DNA of 64,000 bases, taken from contig NZ_LGDV01000001.1 in assembly GCF_001280015.1 (NCBI RefSeq), positions 372,001 through 436,000 of the forward strand, read 5' to 3'. The notes below the pieces were generated by a model. That model did no database searches and was not told the DNA's origin. It saw only the letters and a program-made list of their open reading frames with translations. The position numbers were made by a program, and so were the translations under genes. Origin of the DNA: Streptomyces sp. MMG1121. GTDB lineage: Bacteria > Actinomycetota > Actinomycetes > Streptomycetales > Streptomycetaceae. Positions 1 through 7,749 of the stretch are shown here, piece after piece; the stretch's first letter is position 1, and each line of letters begins with the position of its first letter.

Positions 1-630
1 GGTCTCGGCGTTGCCGTAGTCGAAGCAGCAGGAGCCGTTGACGTGGGTGCCGGACGTCACCATGTACATCCCCTCGGCGGCGCCGTTCGTGGCGACGCCC
101 GAGGTGGAGTCGTTCCGGTAGCCCATGCCGGCGGAGATCTCCAGGCCGTAGACCTGGTGGCCGCCGACGGTCACCGCCAGCGCGTCCGCGGGCGCCCCGA
201 CGTCGGCCTTGCCGGCCCCGCCCGCGCCCTCGACGGTGAGGTCGTTGTGGCGGGCGGACTGGTCGTAGATCTTGGTGATGATGCAGGTCGTGCCGGAGCA
301 GAAGGAGTCCTGGGCCGCCGCGTTCGCGTATCCGCCGGCGGCCAGCAGCCCGATGTCCTTCGTGGCGCCGTCCGAGGCCCGCCGCACCTGGTACAGCGAG
401 CCGTCGTACGAGGAGTACAGCGCCCGGACCAGGCTGTGCGCGGCGACGCACGGGGTGCCCGCGGCGGCGTAGACGTCGCAGGGCAGCGAGCCGGCGGCGG
501 CCGCCTGGGGTGCGCCGGTGCCGAGGAGCAGCGCGGCGACGGTGGCGCAGACGGCGAGCACGCAGAGGACGGCGCCCCTGAGGCGCCGCGGGCGGGTGCG
601 GGGGGATCCGTGGGGGGAACTCAGGAGCAC
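1..630 (-). CDS. GH54 α-L-arabinofuranosidase (partial, C-terminus outside window)
   Basis: This is the N-terminal 210 residues of a secreted arabinofuranosidase that would release arabinose from arabinan or arabinoxylan. An Arg-rich start and hydrophobic stretch (about residues 20-45) form a signal peptide. The mature part begins PCDVYAAAGTPCVAAHS and contains RALYSSYDGSLYQV, KIYDQSARHNDL and a vicinal Cys pair in SCCFDYGNAET, all typical of the GH54 catalytic domain. The catalytic glutamate and the arabinose-binding domain lie beyond the edge. GTG at 630 is preferred because GAGGTG lies just upstream. Family assignment is by recognised motifs. Confidence 0.85.
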   Translation of the reverse strand, partial: MLLSSPHGSPRTRPRRLRGAVLCVLAVCATVAALLLGTGAPQAAAAGSLPCDVYAAAGTPCVAAHSLVRALYSSYDGSLYQVRRASDGATKDIGLLAAGGYANAAAQDSFCSGTTCIITKIYDQSARHNDLTVEGAGGAGKADVGAPADALAVTVGGHQVYGLEISAGMGYRNDSTSGVATNGAAEGMYMVTSGTHVNGSCCFDYGNAET

Positions 631-695
631 GATGCACCTCGGGTTCGTCGTAGGGAAGTGCGGGTTCGCGGGACGTCCAGCTCCGTCCGATATCC

Positions 696-714
696 CGAAC
701 GCCGTTCGATCGAA
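696..714. promoter_or_regulatory. Candidate operator upstream of the arabinofuranosidase
   Basis: An AT-richer stretch upstream of the GH54 gene holds overlapping palindromes: CGAAC-gcc-GTTCG (696-708) and TTCGATCGAA (705-714). Sugar-hydrolase genes of this kind are usually under LacI-type control, so a repressor site is plausible. No regulator is visible in the window. Confidence 0.35.
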
Positions 715-827
715 ATACCGAACCTATTCAGCCGCGGAATTGCCTTGGATTTATGGAAATGCAGAGGCGATTGTTTGGGCGGCACCGGATGACGTCAAGC
801 CCCGCCGCACGGGAAAATGCGATCTCT

Positions 828-1123
828 TTAATCGGCCGCGGCTGCCCGCGCCACGAGCAACGGCTGGGAGAAACCCGTCTCTTCGGGCATCAGCCAGACG
901 ATGTCCGCGCATCCCTCGGCAGCGGCGAATCCGGCGAGCGGCTCCCGCCCGAGCGCCCGGCAGGCCCGCGCCAGTGCCACAGCCGAAGGTGACCGTCCGC
1001 CCGGTGCCGCCGGCGGACGCGTGCACCTGCGCGAGCGCGGCCCGCACGTCCGGCTCGGCGTAGCACCGGGACGTCGACGCAGCGTCCGGCGTCCCACGAG
1101 CGCGGGGCTCGGGTACGGCGCAC
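828..1123 (-). pseudogene. Frameshifted remnant of a small unidentified protein
   Basis: Coding-like sequence runs through three frames on the minus strand. A GTG at 1123 has GGGAGG five bases upstream and opens with MRRTRAPRSWDAGRC. A second frame then reads EPDVRAALAQVHASAGGTG (about 1050-990). A third ends with ALGREPLAGFAAAEGCAD and PEETGFSQPLLVARAAAAD before TAA at 828. Each segment has codon-like third positions, but no frame is open throughout. I do not recognise the family. The simplest reading is a gene with two frameshifts; pure chance or sequencing error is possible. Confidence 0.35.
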
Positions 1124-1185
1124 CGGAACCTCCCGGTACGGGTGACGGGACCACCGTCAGCGGATGTGGCCGGACTCTTCGGCCG

Positions 1186-1191
1186 TAGGCT
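1186..1191 (+). promoter_or_regulatory. Likely leaderless -10 box (TAGGCT)
   Basis: TAGGCT ends six bases before the ATG at 1198 and no Shine-Dalgarno sequence precedes that ATG. This spacing is the usual signature of leaderless transcription in actinomycetes. Confidence 0.5.
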
Positions 1192-1197
1192 GGGCCC

Positions 1198-1839
1198 ATG
1201 GACGAGATGCCCCGGGACGGCAGGCCCGCCAAGTGCATCCGGGTTCTGCTCGCCGAGGACCAGGGGATGATGCGCGGGGCCCTCGCGCTGCTGCTCGGCA
1301 TGGAGGACGACATCGAGGTCGTCGCCCAGGTCTCCCGTGGGGACACGATCGCCGAGGAGGCGCTGCTGCACCGGCCGGACGTGGCCCTGCTGGACATCGA
1401 ACTCCCGGGCGCCAGCGGGCTGGACGCGGCGGCCGAGCTGCGCGAGCAGGCGCCCGACTGCCGGGTGCTGATCCTCACCACCTTCGGCCGGCCCGGCTAT
1501 CTGCGCCGTGCCATGGAGGCCGGGGCGGCCGGGTTCCTCGTCAAGGACGGGCCCGTGGAGGACCTGGCCGCGGCCATCCGGCGCGTGCTCAGCGGCGAGA
1601 CCGTGGTCGATCCGGCGCTGGCCGCCGCCGCGCTCAGCGCCGGGCCGAACCCGCTGACGGCCCGCGAGTGCGACGTACTGAAGGCGTCGGTGGACGGGGC
1701 GACCGTCGCCGACATCGCCGGCCGGCTGCAGCTGTCCGAGTCCACCGTCCGGAACTACCTGTCCTCGGCGATCGGCAAGACGGGCACCCGGAACCGGGCG
1801 GAGGCGGTACGGGAGGCCCGGCAGCAGGGGTGGCTCTGA
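1198..1839 (+). CDS. NarL/FixJ-type response regulator (orphan)
   Basis: This is a two-domain transcription regulator of 213 residues. The receiver domain (about 14-130) has acidic residues Glu20/Asp21, phosphoacceptor Asp66 in DVALLDIELPG, Thr94/95 and Lys116. A LuxR-type helix-turn-helix (about 145-205) contains LTARECDVL and TVADIAGRLQLSESTVRNYL. The sequence most resembles DesR-like regulators. No histidine kinase is encoded next to it; the flanking features are a decayed gene and a convergent thiolase. The partner kinase must therefore be elsewhere, or the protein works without one. Target genes are unknown. Confidence 0.9.
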   Translation: MDEMPRDGRPAKCIRVLLAEDQGMMRGALALLLGMEDDIEVVAQVSRGDTIAEEALLHRPDVALLDIELPGASGLDAAAELREQAPDCRVLILTTFGRPGYLRRAMEAGAAGFLVKDGPVEDLAAAIRRVLSGETVVDPALAAAALSAGPNPLTARECDVLKASVDGATVADIAGRLQLSESTVRNYLSSAIGKTGTRNRAEAVREARQQGWL

Positions 1840-1886
1840 ACCACGCGCCCCCACCCGGCCCCGCCGCGCTCCGGCCAGCGCGAACC

Positions 1887-3071
1887 CTACGCCCGCAGCA
1901 GCGTCACCACCGCCGCCCCGCCCAGCCCGATGTTGTGCGCGAGCCCCACCCGCGCTCCGGGCACCTGCCGCTCCCCCGCCTCGCCGCGCAACTGCCAGAC
2001 CAGTTCGGCGGTCTGCGCGAGGCCGGTCGCGCCCAGCGGGTGCCCCTTGGAGATCAGTCCGCCCGACGGGTTCACCACCCAGCGGCCGCCGTACGTCGTC
2101 GCGCCGCACTCCACGAGCTTGCCGGACGCGCCGGTCCCGCACATGCCGAGCGCCTCGTACGTCAGCAGCTCGTTGACCGAGAAGCAGTCGTGCAGCTCGA
2201 TCACGTCGACGTCCTCGATGCCGATCCCGGCCCGCTCGTAGGCCTGGCGGGCCGCCTCGCGGGACATCGGCTGCCCGACGACGTCGATGCAGGAGCCGGA
2301 CGCGAAGGACTCCTCGGTGTCCGTGGCCATGGCCTGTCCGGCTATCTCCACGAGCCCGCGGAGCCCGCGCTCGTCGGCGAACCGTCGCGACACCACCACC
2401 ACGGCCGCAGCGCCGTCCGAGGTCGGCGAGCACTGGAGCTTGGTCAGCGGCCGGTGCACCGTCCGCGCGGAGAGGATGTCGGCCACCTCGTACACGTCCC
2501 GGAACTGCGCGTACGGGTTGTGCGCGGAGTGCCGGTGGTTCTTGGCGGCGACGGCGGCGAGCTGCGCCTCGGTGGTGCCGTACCGCTCCATGTGCTCGCG
2601 GGCGGCGTCGCCGAAGATCTGCGCGGTCGGCGGGGCCGGTTCGAAGCCGTGCCGGGCGGCCATGACGCCGTAGTGCCGGGCCACCGGGGACGTCGCGAAG
2701 TCGCCGCCGTCGGCTCCCCCGCCCAGCGCGCCCTTCTTCATCTTCTCGAAGCCCAACGCCAGGACGCAGTCGGCCGCACCGCCCTCGACGAGCTGCCGGG
2801 CCAGCATCAGGGCGGTCGAGCCGGTCGCGCAGTTGTTGTTGACGTTGTAGACGGGGATCCCGGTGAGCCCCAGCTCGTAGGCGGCGCGCTGGCCGGCGGT
2901 GGAGGGCTGGAAGCAGTAGCCGACGGGAACCTGTTCCACATCCGTGTAGGCGATCCCGGCGTCCGCGAGGGCCGCCCCGCCCGCTTCCCGCACCATGTCC
3001 CAGTACTGCCATGAACGGGTCTCGGGCTTCTCGAACCTGGTCATCCCGACCCCGGCGACATAGGCCTTCAT
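1887..3071 (-). CDS. SCP2/lipid-transfer-type thiolase (sterol side-chain type)
   Basis: This 394-residue protein belongs to the SCP-x thiolase/lipid-transfer group, associated with β-oxidation-like cleavage of sterol side chains. Nucleophile Cys81 lies in NVNNNCATGSTAL. Other visible motifs are IELHDCFS (His294, Cys296), SKGHPLGATG (His344) and AHNIGLGG (His379), where classical thiolases have a second Cys loop. Full length for the family. Its promoter region carries an exact TnnAACnnGTTnnA site and a CTGACG-N3-CATCAG site, placing it with the putative KstR regulon of this window. No strong ribosome-binding site is visible, so it may be leaderless. Confidence 0.88.
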   Translation of the reverse strand: MKAYVAGVGMTRFEKPETRSWQYWDMVREAGGAALADAGIAYTDVEQVPVGYCFQPSTAGQRAAYELGLTGIPVYNVNNNCATGSTALMLARQLVEGGAADCVLALGFEKMKKGALGGGADGGDFATSPVARHYGVMAARHGFEPAPPTAQIFGDAAREHMERYGTTEAQLAAVAAKNHRHSAHNPYAQFRDVYEVADILSARTVHRPLTKLQCSPTSDGAAAVVVVSRRFADERGLRGLVEIAGQAMATDTEESFASGSCIDVVGQPMSREAARQAYERAGIGIEDVDVIELHDCFSVNELLTYEALGMCGTGASGKLVECGATTYGGRWVVNPSGGLISKGHPLGATGLAQTAELVWQLRGEAGERQVPGARVGLAHNIGLGGAAVVTLLRA

Positions 3072-3083
3072 GGCACGTCAGAT

Positions 3084-3097
3084 TAGAACGTGTTGCA
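3084..3097. promoter_or_regulatory. KstR-like operator, exact TnnAACnnGTTnnA
   Basis: TAGAACGTGTTGCA fits the known KstR consensus exactly. Read on the minus strand it overlaps a -10-like TAATCT (3080-3085) with TGGTGT 17 bases further upstream, so a bound repressor would cover the promoter of the thiolase that starts at 3071. Confidence 0.65.
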
Positions 3098-3111
3098 ATG
3101 ACACACCAGAG

Positions 3112-3126
3112 CTGACGATGCATCAG
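3112..3126. promoter_or_regulatory. CTGACG-N3-CATCAG palindrome, site 1 of 4
   Basis: CTGACG-ATG-CATCAG lies between the divergent thiolase (3071) and MFS (3233) genes. The same pattern recurs at 7724, 16071 and 32279. The binding protein is not known; a TetR-family repressor is a reasonable guess. Confidence 0.6.
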
Positions 3127-3232
3127 AAACCCATGAGCGGGTCAAGGATCCGTTAGGGGGCCGAAGCAACGGAATAGTTGCCTGTGCATACGAGGTTTAC
3201 CGAGCACTTATGTCCACGGGAGGCCTCACTCA

Positions 3233-4987
3233 ATGACCCACACGACGACCGACCAGCCGCCCCGGCGGGCCAGCGGGGCCGTTGTCCCGGTGCTCGCCTT
3301 CGCGGGCATCACGGTCGCGGTGATGCAGACCCTGCTCGTGCCGGTCATCAAGGACCTGCCGCAGCTGCTGAGCACCGCCCCCAGCAACGCCACCTGGGTA
3401 CTGACCTCGACCCTGCTGTCCGGCGCCGTCGCCACCCCGATCATGGGCCGCCTCGGCGACCTGTACGGCAAGCGGCGGATGCTGATCCTCAGCCTCGCCA
3501 TCATGGTGGTCGGCGCCCTGATCAGCGCGTTCACCAGCCAGCTGCTCATCATGATCGCCGGCCGTACGCTCCAGGGCTTCGCCATGGGCGCGATCCCGCT
3601 CGGCATCGGCCTCATGCGCGACATGCTGCCGCGCGAGAAGCTCGGCTCGGCCATGGCCCTGATGAGCTCCTCCATAGGCGTGGGCGGCGGCCTCGCGCTG
3701 CCCGCCGCCGCCCTGGTCGCGCAGCACATGGACTGGCACGCCCTCTTCTACGGCGCCGCCGGCCTCGGCGTGCTCGCCATCGCCCTCACCCTGCTCACCG
3801 TGCCCGAGTCGCCGATGCGCGCCGAGGGCACCTTCGACCTGGTGGGCGCCCTCGGTCTGTCCGCCGGTCTGGTACTGCTCCTGCTGCCGGTCACCAAGGG
3901 CAGCGACTGGGGCTGGTCCTCCGGCACCACGCTCGGCCTGTTCGCCGCCTCCGTCGTCGTCCTCCTCCTGTGGGGCATGTTCGAGCTGCGCAGCAAGGCG
4001 CCCCTGGTCGACCTTCGCACCACCGCACGCCCCGCCGTCCTCTTCACCAACCTCGCGTCGATCATGGTCGGCGTCGCGTTCTACGTCGTCTCGCTCGTCC
4101 TGCCCCAGCTGCTCCAGCTGCCGAAGGCGACCGGCTACGGCCTCGGCCAGTCCATGGTCGTCGCGGGTCTGTGCGTGGCCCCGCTGGGCCTGACGATGAT
4201 GTTCACCGCCCCGGTCTACGCCCGCCTGTCCGCCCGCTACGGCCCCAAGACCACCCTCATCCTCGGCCTGCTGATCATCGCGATCGGCTACGGCGGCGGC
4301 CTCGGCCTGATGCACGCGGCCTGGCAGACCATCGTCACGTCCGTCATCCTCGGCGCGGGCATCGGTCTCGCGTACTCGTCCCTGCCGGCGCTGATCGTGG
4401 GTGCCGTGCCCGCCTCGGAGACCGGCGCGGCCAACGGCCTGAACACGCTGATGCGGTCCATCGGTACGTCGGTGTCGAGCGCCGTCATCGGCATGGTGCT
4501 GGCGAACACGGCGAACAACGTGGGCGGCATCGCCGTCCCGACCATGCACGGTTTCCGGGTCTCCTTCCTCATCGCCACGGCCGCCGTCGCGGTGGGCCTG
4601 CTGCTCGCGCTGTTCCTGCCGAAGGCCCCCCGTCCGGCCCAGCAGGTCCAGCACACGCAGTTGCGGGCCAGCAGCGAGGAGGACGACGTCCTGGAGCAGG
4701 CGGAAGAGGTGCTGCGGGGCTTCCGCGGCCGGGTCCTCGGCCCGGACGGGGCTCCCGTCGCACGCGCCAAGGTCACCCTGATCGACCGGCGGGGACGGCA
4801 GGCCGGTGCCACCGTGTCCGCGGAGGACGGCTCCTACACGCTCGCCGTGCCCGGTGGGGGTGCGTACGTGCTCGCCGCGAAGGCCGCCGGCCATGGGCCG
4901 CGTGCTTCTTCCGCCACGCACTCCGGGGACGAGTCCGCTGTCGATCTGGATCTTTCGCTGCCCGGGGAAGTCGTGAGCGCCCAGTAG
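3233..4987 (+). CDS. MFS drug/H+ antiporter fused to a carboxypeptidase regulatory-like domain
   Basis: This 584-residue membrane exporter starts at ATG 3233 with GGGAGG nine bases upstream. About residues 15-470 contain 13-14 hydrophobic segments and the MFS loop motif GRLGDLYGKRRML, as in DHA2 transporters. After a short acidic linker, about 500-575 form a separate soluble β-sandwich: GRVLGPDGAPVARAKVTLID followed by an EDGSYTLAVPGGGAYVLAA region, typical of carboxypeptidase regulatory-like (transthyretin-like) domains. Substrate unknown. The added domain presumably faces the cytoplasm and may bind a ligand or partner. A strong hairpin terminator follows. Confidence 0.88.
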   Translation: MTHTTTDQPPRRASGAVVPVLAFAGITVAVMQTLLVPVIKDLPQLLSTAPSNATWVLTSTLLSGAVATPIMGRLGDLYGKRRMLILSLAIMVVGALISAFTSQLLIMIAGRTLQGFAMGAIPLGIGLMRDMLPREKLGSAMALMSSSIGVGGGLALPAAALVAQHMDWHALFYGAAGLGVLAIALTLLTVPESPMRAEGTFDLVGALGLSAGLVLLLLPVTKGSDWGWSSGTTLGLFAASVVVLLLWGMFELRSKAPLVDLRTTARPAVLFTNLASIMVGVAFYVVSLVLPQLLQLPKATGYGLGQSMVVAGLCVAPLGLTMMFTAPVYARLSARYGPKTTLILGLLIIAIGYGGGLGLMHAAWQTIVTSVILGAGIGLAYSSLPALIVGAVPASETGAANGLNTLMRSIGTSVSSAVIGMVLANTANNVGGIAVPTMHGFRVSFLIATAAVAVGLLLALFLPKAPRPAQQVQHTQLRASSEEDDVLEQAEEVLRGFRGRVLGPDGAPVARAKVTLIDRRGRQAGATVSAEDGSYTLAVPGGGAYVLAAKAAGHGPRASSATHSGDESAVDLDLSLPGEVVSAQ

Positions 4988-5018
4988 TTTCTCGCGCAGT
5001 TCCCCGCGCCCCTTCTCA

Positions 5019-5053
5019 CCGCACCCCCTGTCCACGAGTGACAGGGGGTGCGG
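5019..5053. terminator. Hairpin terminator, 14-bp perfect stem
   Basis: The arms CCGCACCCCCTGTC and GACAGGGGGTGCGG enclose a 7-base loop. The hairpin lies between the MFS stop (4987) and the methyltransferase start (5096). The preceding bases (4987-5013) resemble a GC-rich intergenic repeat seen widely in Streptomyces. Confidence 0.7.
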
Positions 5054-5095
5054 CAGCATGGGCGGTCGGAAACGCCGTACGACGGGAAGGCCCCC

Positions 5096-5749
5096 ATGTC
5101 CGCCACCGCCCCCCAGCCCGAGATCCTCGCCGCGTTCGAGGCGGCCAAGGGGTTCATGCCCGTGGACGAGGGGCTGGCCCTGTACGCGGCGGCCGGGGAG
5201 GCCGGGCGGCTGGGGTTGCCGTTGCTGGAGGTCGGGACGTACTGCGGGCGCTCCACCGTGCTGCTCGCCGATGCCGCCCGGGCGGCCGGGGTCAGCGTGC
5301 TGACCGTCGACCATCACCGGGGCAGCGAGGAACAGCAGCCCGGCTGGGACTACCACGACCCGGAGACGGTCGACCCCGAGGTCGGAGTCATGGACACGCT
5401 GCCCGCCTTCCGCCGCACGCTGTTCAAGGCGGGCCTGGAGGAGCACGTGGTCGCGCTCGTCGGCCGCTCCCCGCAGATCGCCGCGCTCTGGAACTCCCCG
5501 CTCGGCCTCGTCTTCGTCGACGGCGGCCACACCGACGAGCACGCCGGCGCCGACTACGAGGGCTGGGCGCCGCACGTGGCCGAGGGCGGGCTGCTCGTCA
5601 TCCACGACGTCTTCCCCCATCCGGAGGACGAGTTCACCGGACAGGCGCCGTACCGCGTGTACCTGCGAGCCCTTGCGTCCGGGGCGTTCGAGGAGGTGTC
5701 CGTCACCGGTTCGCTGCGTGTCCTGCGGCGAACGCGGGCGGGGATCTGA
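5096..5749 (+). CDS. Class I SAM-dependent methyltransferase
   Basis: The 217-residue protein starts at ATG 5096 (MSATAPQP), with GGAAGG five bases upstream. The SAM-binding motif I is LLEVGTYCGRSTVLLADAA, the acidic strand-2 end is VLTVDHH, and the motif around LVFVDGGHTDEH has the DGGH signature of Methyltransf_24-type enzymes. YRVYLRALASGAF sits near the C-terminus. The acceptor substrate cannot be inferred. Its stop is 22 bases before the following amidase gene, which has its own promoter-like box. Confidence 0.85.
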   Translation: MSATAPQPEILAAFEAAKGFMPVDEGLALYAAAGEAGRLGLPLLEVGTYCGRSTVLLADAARAAGVSVLTVDHHRGSEEQQPGWDYHDPETVDPEVGVMDTLPAFRRTLFKAGLEEHVVALVGRSPQIAALWNSPLGLVFVDGGHTDEHAGADYEGWAPHVAEGGLLVIHDVFPHPEDEFTGQAPYRVYLRALASGAFEEVSVTGSLRVLRRTRAGI

Positions 5750-5758
5750 AGGCCCGGT

Positions 5759-5764
5759 TAGAGT
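5759..5764 (+). promoter_or_regulatory. Likely leaderless -10 box (TAGAGT)
   Basis: TAGAGT is followed by seven bases and then the GTG start at 5772, with no Shine-Dalgarno sequence. This fits leaderless transcription of the amidase gene. Confidence 0.5.
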
Positions 5765-5771
5765 CGCAGAC

Positions 5772-6713
5772 GTGTCGTACACAGGCCCGGAATTCGAACC
5801 TCCGCAGCCGCGCCGGCCCCGGCGCGGTCCGCTGACCGTGGCGCTCGCCGCACTGGTGCCGGGCGCGCTGCTCGGCTGGGTGGTGTACGAGGCGGTGGGG
5901 GGTGGCGGAGGCTCGGACCGTACGGCGTCCGCCACGTCCGCTGCTTCCGCCCACTCCGCCACCGCGTCGGCAGGCTCGCCCTCCCCGTCCGGTACCTCCG
6001 CCGCCGACGCCAAGGGAGCGGCCGGCGGGCCCAGCGCGCTCAAGGGCAAGGTCGTCGTCATCGACCCGGGGCACAACCAGGGCAACTTCCAGCACGCCAC
6101 CGAGATCAACCGCCAGGTCGACATCGGGACGAACCGGAAGGAGTGCGACACCACCGGGACGTCCACCAACGCCGGTTACACCGAGGCCCGGTTCACCCTC
6201 GACGTCGCCCACCGGCTGCGCACGCTGCTGGAGAAGCAGGGCGCCACGGTGAAGTTCACCCGTGACGGAGACAGCCCGGCCTGGGGACCGTGCGTGGACG
6301 AGCGGGCCCGGATCGGCAACACCGCCCACGCCGACGCGGCGATCTCCATCCACGCCGACGGCGCCGCCGAGGGCGACCGCGGCTTCCACGTCATCCTGCC
6401 GGGGACCGTGCACGCGGGCGCCGCCGACACCCGCAAGATCGTCGGCCCCTCCCGCGACCTCGGCACACGCGTCGCGGGAGACTTCCTCCGCGACACCGGC
6501 GAGCCGCCGTCCAACTACGTCGGCAAAGGTACCGGTCTCGTCACGCGCACGGACCTGGGTGGTCTCAATCTGTCAACGGTTCCCAAGGTGTTCATCGAGT
6601 GCGGCAACATGCGCGATAGCAAGGACGCGGCACTGCTGACCAGCGGAGCCTGGCGGCAGAAGGCTGCGCGAGGGATCTCTGAGGGAATCGTGAGTTTCCT
6701 GCGCCGGTCGTGA
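5772..6713 (+). CDS. N-acetylmuramoyl-L-alanine amidase (Amidase_3), membrane-anchored
   Basis: This 313-residue zinc amidase cleaves the peptide stem from peptidoglycan. Residues 1-20 are a Pro/Arg-rich cytoplasmic tail, about 21-42 a transmembrane anchor, and about 45-90 a Ser/Ala-rich linker. The catalytic domain opens with VVVIDPGHNQG (zinc ligand His101), followed by Glu138 in YTEARFTL, His194 in ISIHADG and catalytic Glu276 in FIECGNMRD. All expected metal and catalytic residues are present. GTG 5772 is chosen because SYTGPEF and the anchor follow it and the leaderless box fits. Confidence 0.92.
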   Translation: MSYTGPEFEPPQPRRPRRGPLTVALAALVPGALLGWVVYEAVGGGGGSDRTASATSAASAHSATASAGSPSPSGTSAADAKGAAGGPSALKGKVVVIDPGHNQGNFQHATEINRQVDIGTNRKECDTTGTSTNAGYTEARFTLDVAHRLRTLLEKQGATVKFTRDGDSPAWGPCVDERARIGNTAHADAAISIHADGAAEGDRGFHVILPGTVHAGAADTRKIVGPSRDLGTRVAGDFLRDTGEPPSNYVGKGTGLVTRTDLGGLNLSTVPKVFIECGNMRDSKDAALLTSGAWRQKAARGISEGIVSFLRRS

Positions 6714-6798
6714 CCGGCGGGTGGATACGGCCGGACGGCCGGATCTTGCGGACGGTAGTGTCTACCGACGACGAGAGACGACCTACGAAGGACCTGAA

Positions 6799-7644
6799 GT
6801 GAATATCCGCTCCCTCACTAGAGGCGACGGCGTGGTGATCGGAGCAGCGGTGGTGCTGTTGATCGCGTCGTTCCTCGGCCTCTACTCGATCGACGGAGTC
6901 AGCAGCTCCCAGATCCCCAGCGCCTGGAGCAGCGGTCCGGTGATGCTGGGCGTCATCCTCGCGGGCATCATCGGGGCCGCGCTGATCGTCGTCGCTCGCG
7001 GGCTGCCGCAGGTGCCCAAGGTGGCCGGTCTCGACCTCGGTCAGTTCGGTGTCGCGTTCACCGTCTTCGCGGCATGGAGCGCGCTCGGGAACATCTTCGA
7101 CCCGGCGGGCGGCCTGGACAACATCGGCAACGGCGGCTCGGGCAGCGGGTTCAGCGCCGGCACCGGCCTGATCCTCGCCCTCATCGCCACGCTGGTCATG
7201 GCCGCCGCGGCCATCGCCACCCCCCTCGTCCCGGCGCTGCAGGCCACGCTGGTCCCGGCGCCGAAGCCGGTCACCCCGCTGCCCTACGGCGCCCAGCCCC
7301 CCGGTGGTTACGGCTACCCGGGCGCCCCGGCCCCGCAGCCGTACGGTGCGCAGCCGCAGCCCGGTCAGCCGTTCGGGCAGCAGCCGCCGGCCGCCACGCA
7401 GGGGGCCCCGGCTCCGGCTCCGGCGGCCGCTCAGCCGGCTCCCGCGGACTTCTCGCCGTTCTGGTTCGCCGTGCCGGTGACGCGTCCGCTGTTCGGCGAG
7501 GACGGCGCGCCGACCCCGATCGCCGAACTGGCGCCGGGCACCTGGTACCTGGCCGTCGAGCAGCGTGGTGCCCAGTTGGTCGCACAGACCCAGGACGGCC
7601 GCCGGGGCGTCCTCCAGGACACCTCGGGCATCCAGCGCGGCTGA
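6799..7644 (+). CDS. Tetraspan membrane protein with Pro/Gln-rich tail (DUF5336-like)
   Basis: The 281-residue protein starts at GTG 6799 with AAGGA six bases upstream. Four hydrophobic segments (about residues 13-33, 48-72, 78-100, 116-140) are followed by a Pro/Gly/Gln-rich disordered region with PYGAQP repeats, then a compact C-terminal segment with the sequence TWYLAVEQRGAQLVAQTQ. This layout resembles mycobacterial DUF5336/34-kDa-antigen proteins. Function is unknown; a role in the cell envelope is a guess. A terminator follows. Confidence 0.75.
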   Translation: MNIRSLTRGDGVVIGAAVVLLIASFLGLYSIDGVSSSQIPSAWSSGPVMLGVILAGIIGAALIVVARGLPQVPKVAGLDLGQFGVAFTVFAAWSALGNIFDPAGGLDNIGNGGSGSGFSAGTGLILALIATLVMAAAAIATPLVPALQATLVPAPKPVTPLPYGAQPPGGYGYPGAPAPQPYGAQPQPGQPFGQQPPAATQGAPAPAPAAAQPAPADFSPFWFAVPVTRPLFGEDGAPTPIAELAPGTWYLAVEQRGAQLVAQTQDGRRGVLQDTSGIQRG

Positions 7645-7663
7645 GCCCCACGCGGCACGGCGC

Positions 7664-7695
7664 ACGGCCCCTCGCCCTTCCGGGCGGGGGGCCGT
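7664..7695. terminator. Hairpin terminator, 14-bp stem with one G-U pair
   Basis: ACGGCCCCTCGCCC pairs with GGGCGGGGGGCCGT across a 4-base loop. It lies 20 bases after the stop at 7644. Confidence 0.7.
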
Positions 7696-7723
7696 TGTCG
7701 TACTCTCGCCTCCCGACGGTGAT

Positions 7724-7738
7724 CTGACGAATCGTCAG
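7724..7738. promoter_or_regulatory. CTGACG-N3-CGTCAG palindrome, site 2 of 4
   Basis: CTGACG-AAT-CGTCAG is a perfect palindrome. Its last bases overlap the ribosome-binding site AGGAGG (7737-7742) of the oxidoreductase gene at 7750, so an occupied site would block expression. Confidence 0.65.
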
Positions 7739-7749
7739 GAGGCAGGCGT

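Noticed and set aside
751..3123. A 790-codon minus-strand open frame across the response regulator and thiolase.
   Set aside because: It is out of frame with both recognised genes and gives low-complexity Arg/Gly/Ala sequence, so it is a GC-driven shadow.
3230..6169. A very long minus-strand open frame opposite the MFS, methyltransferase and amidase genes.
   Set aside because: The product is low complexity and antisense to three clear genes.
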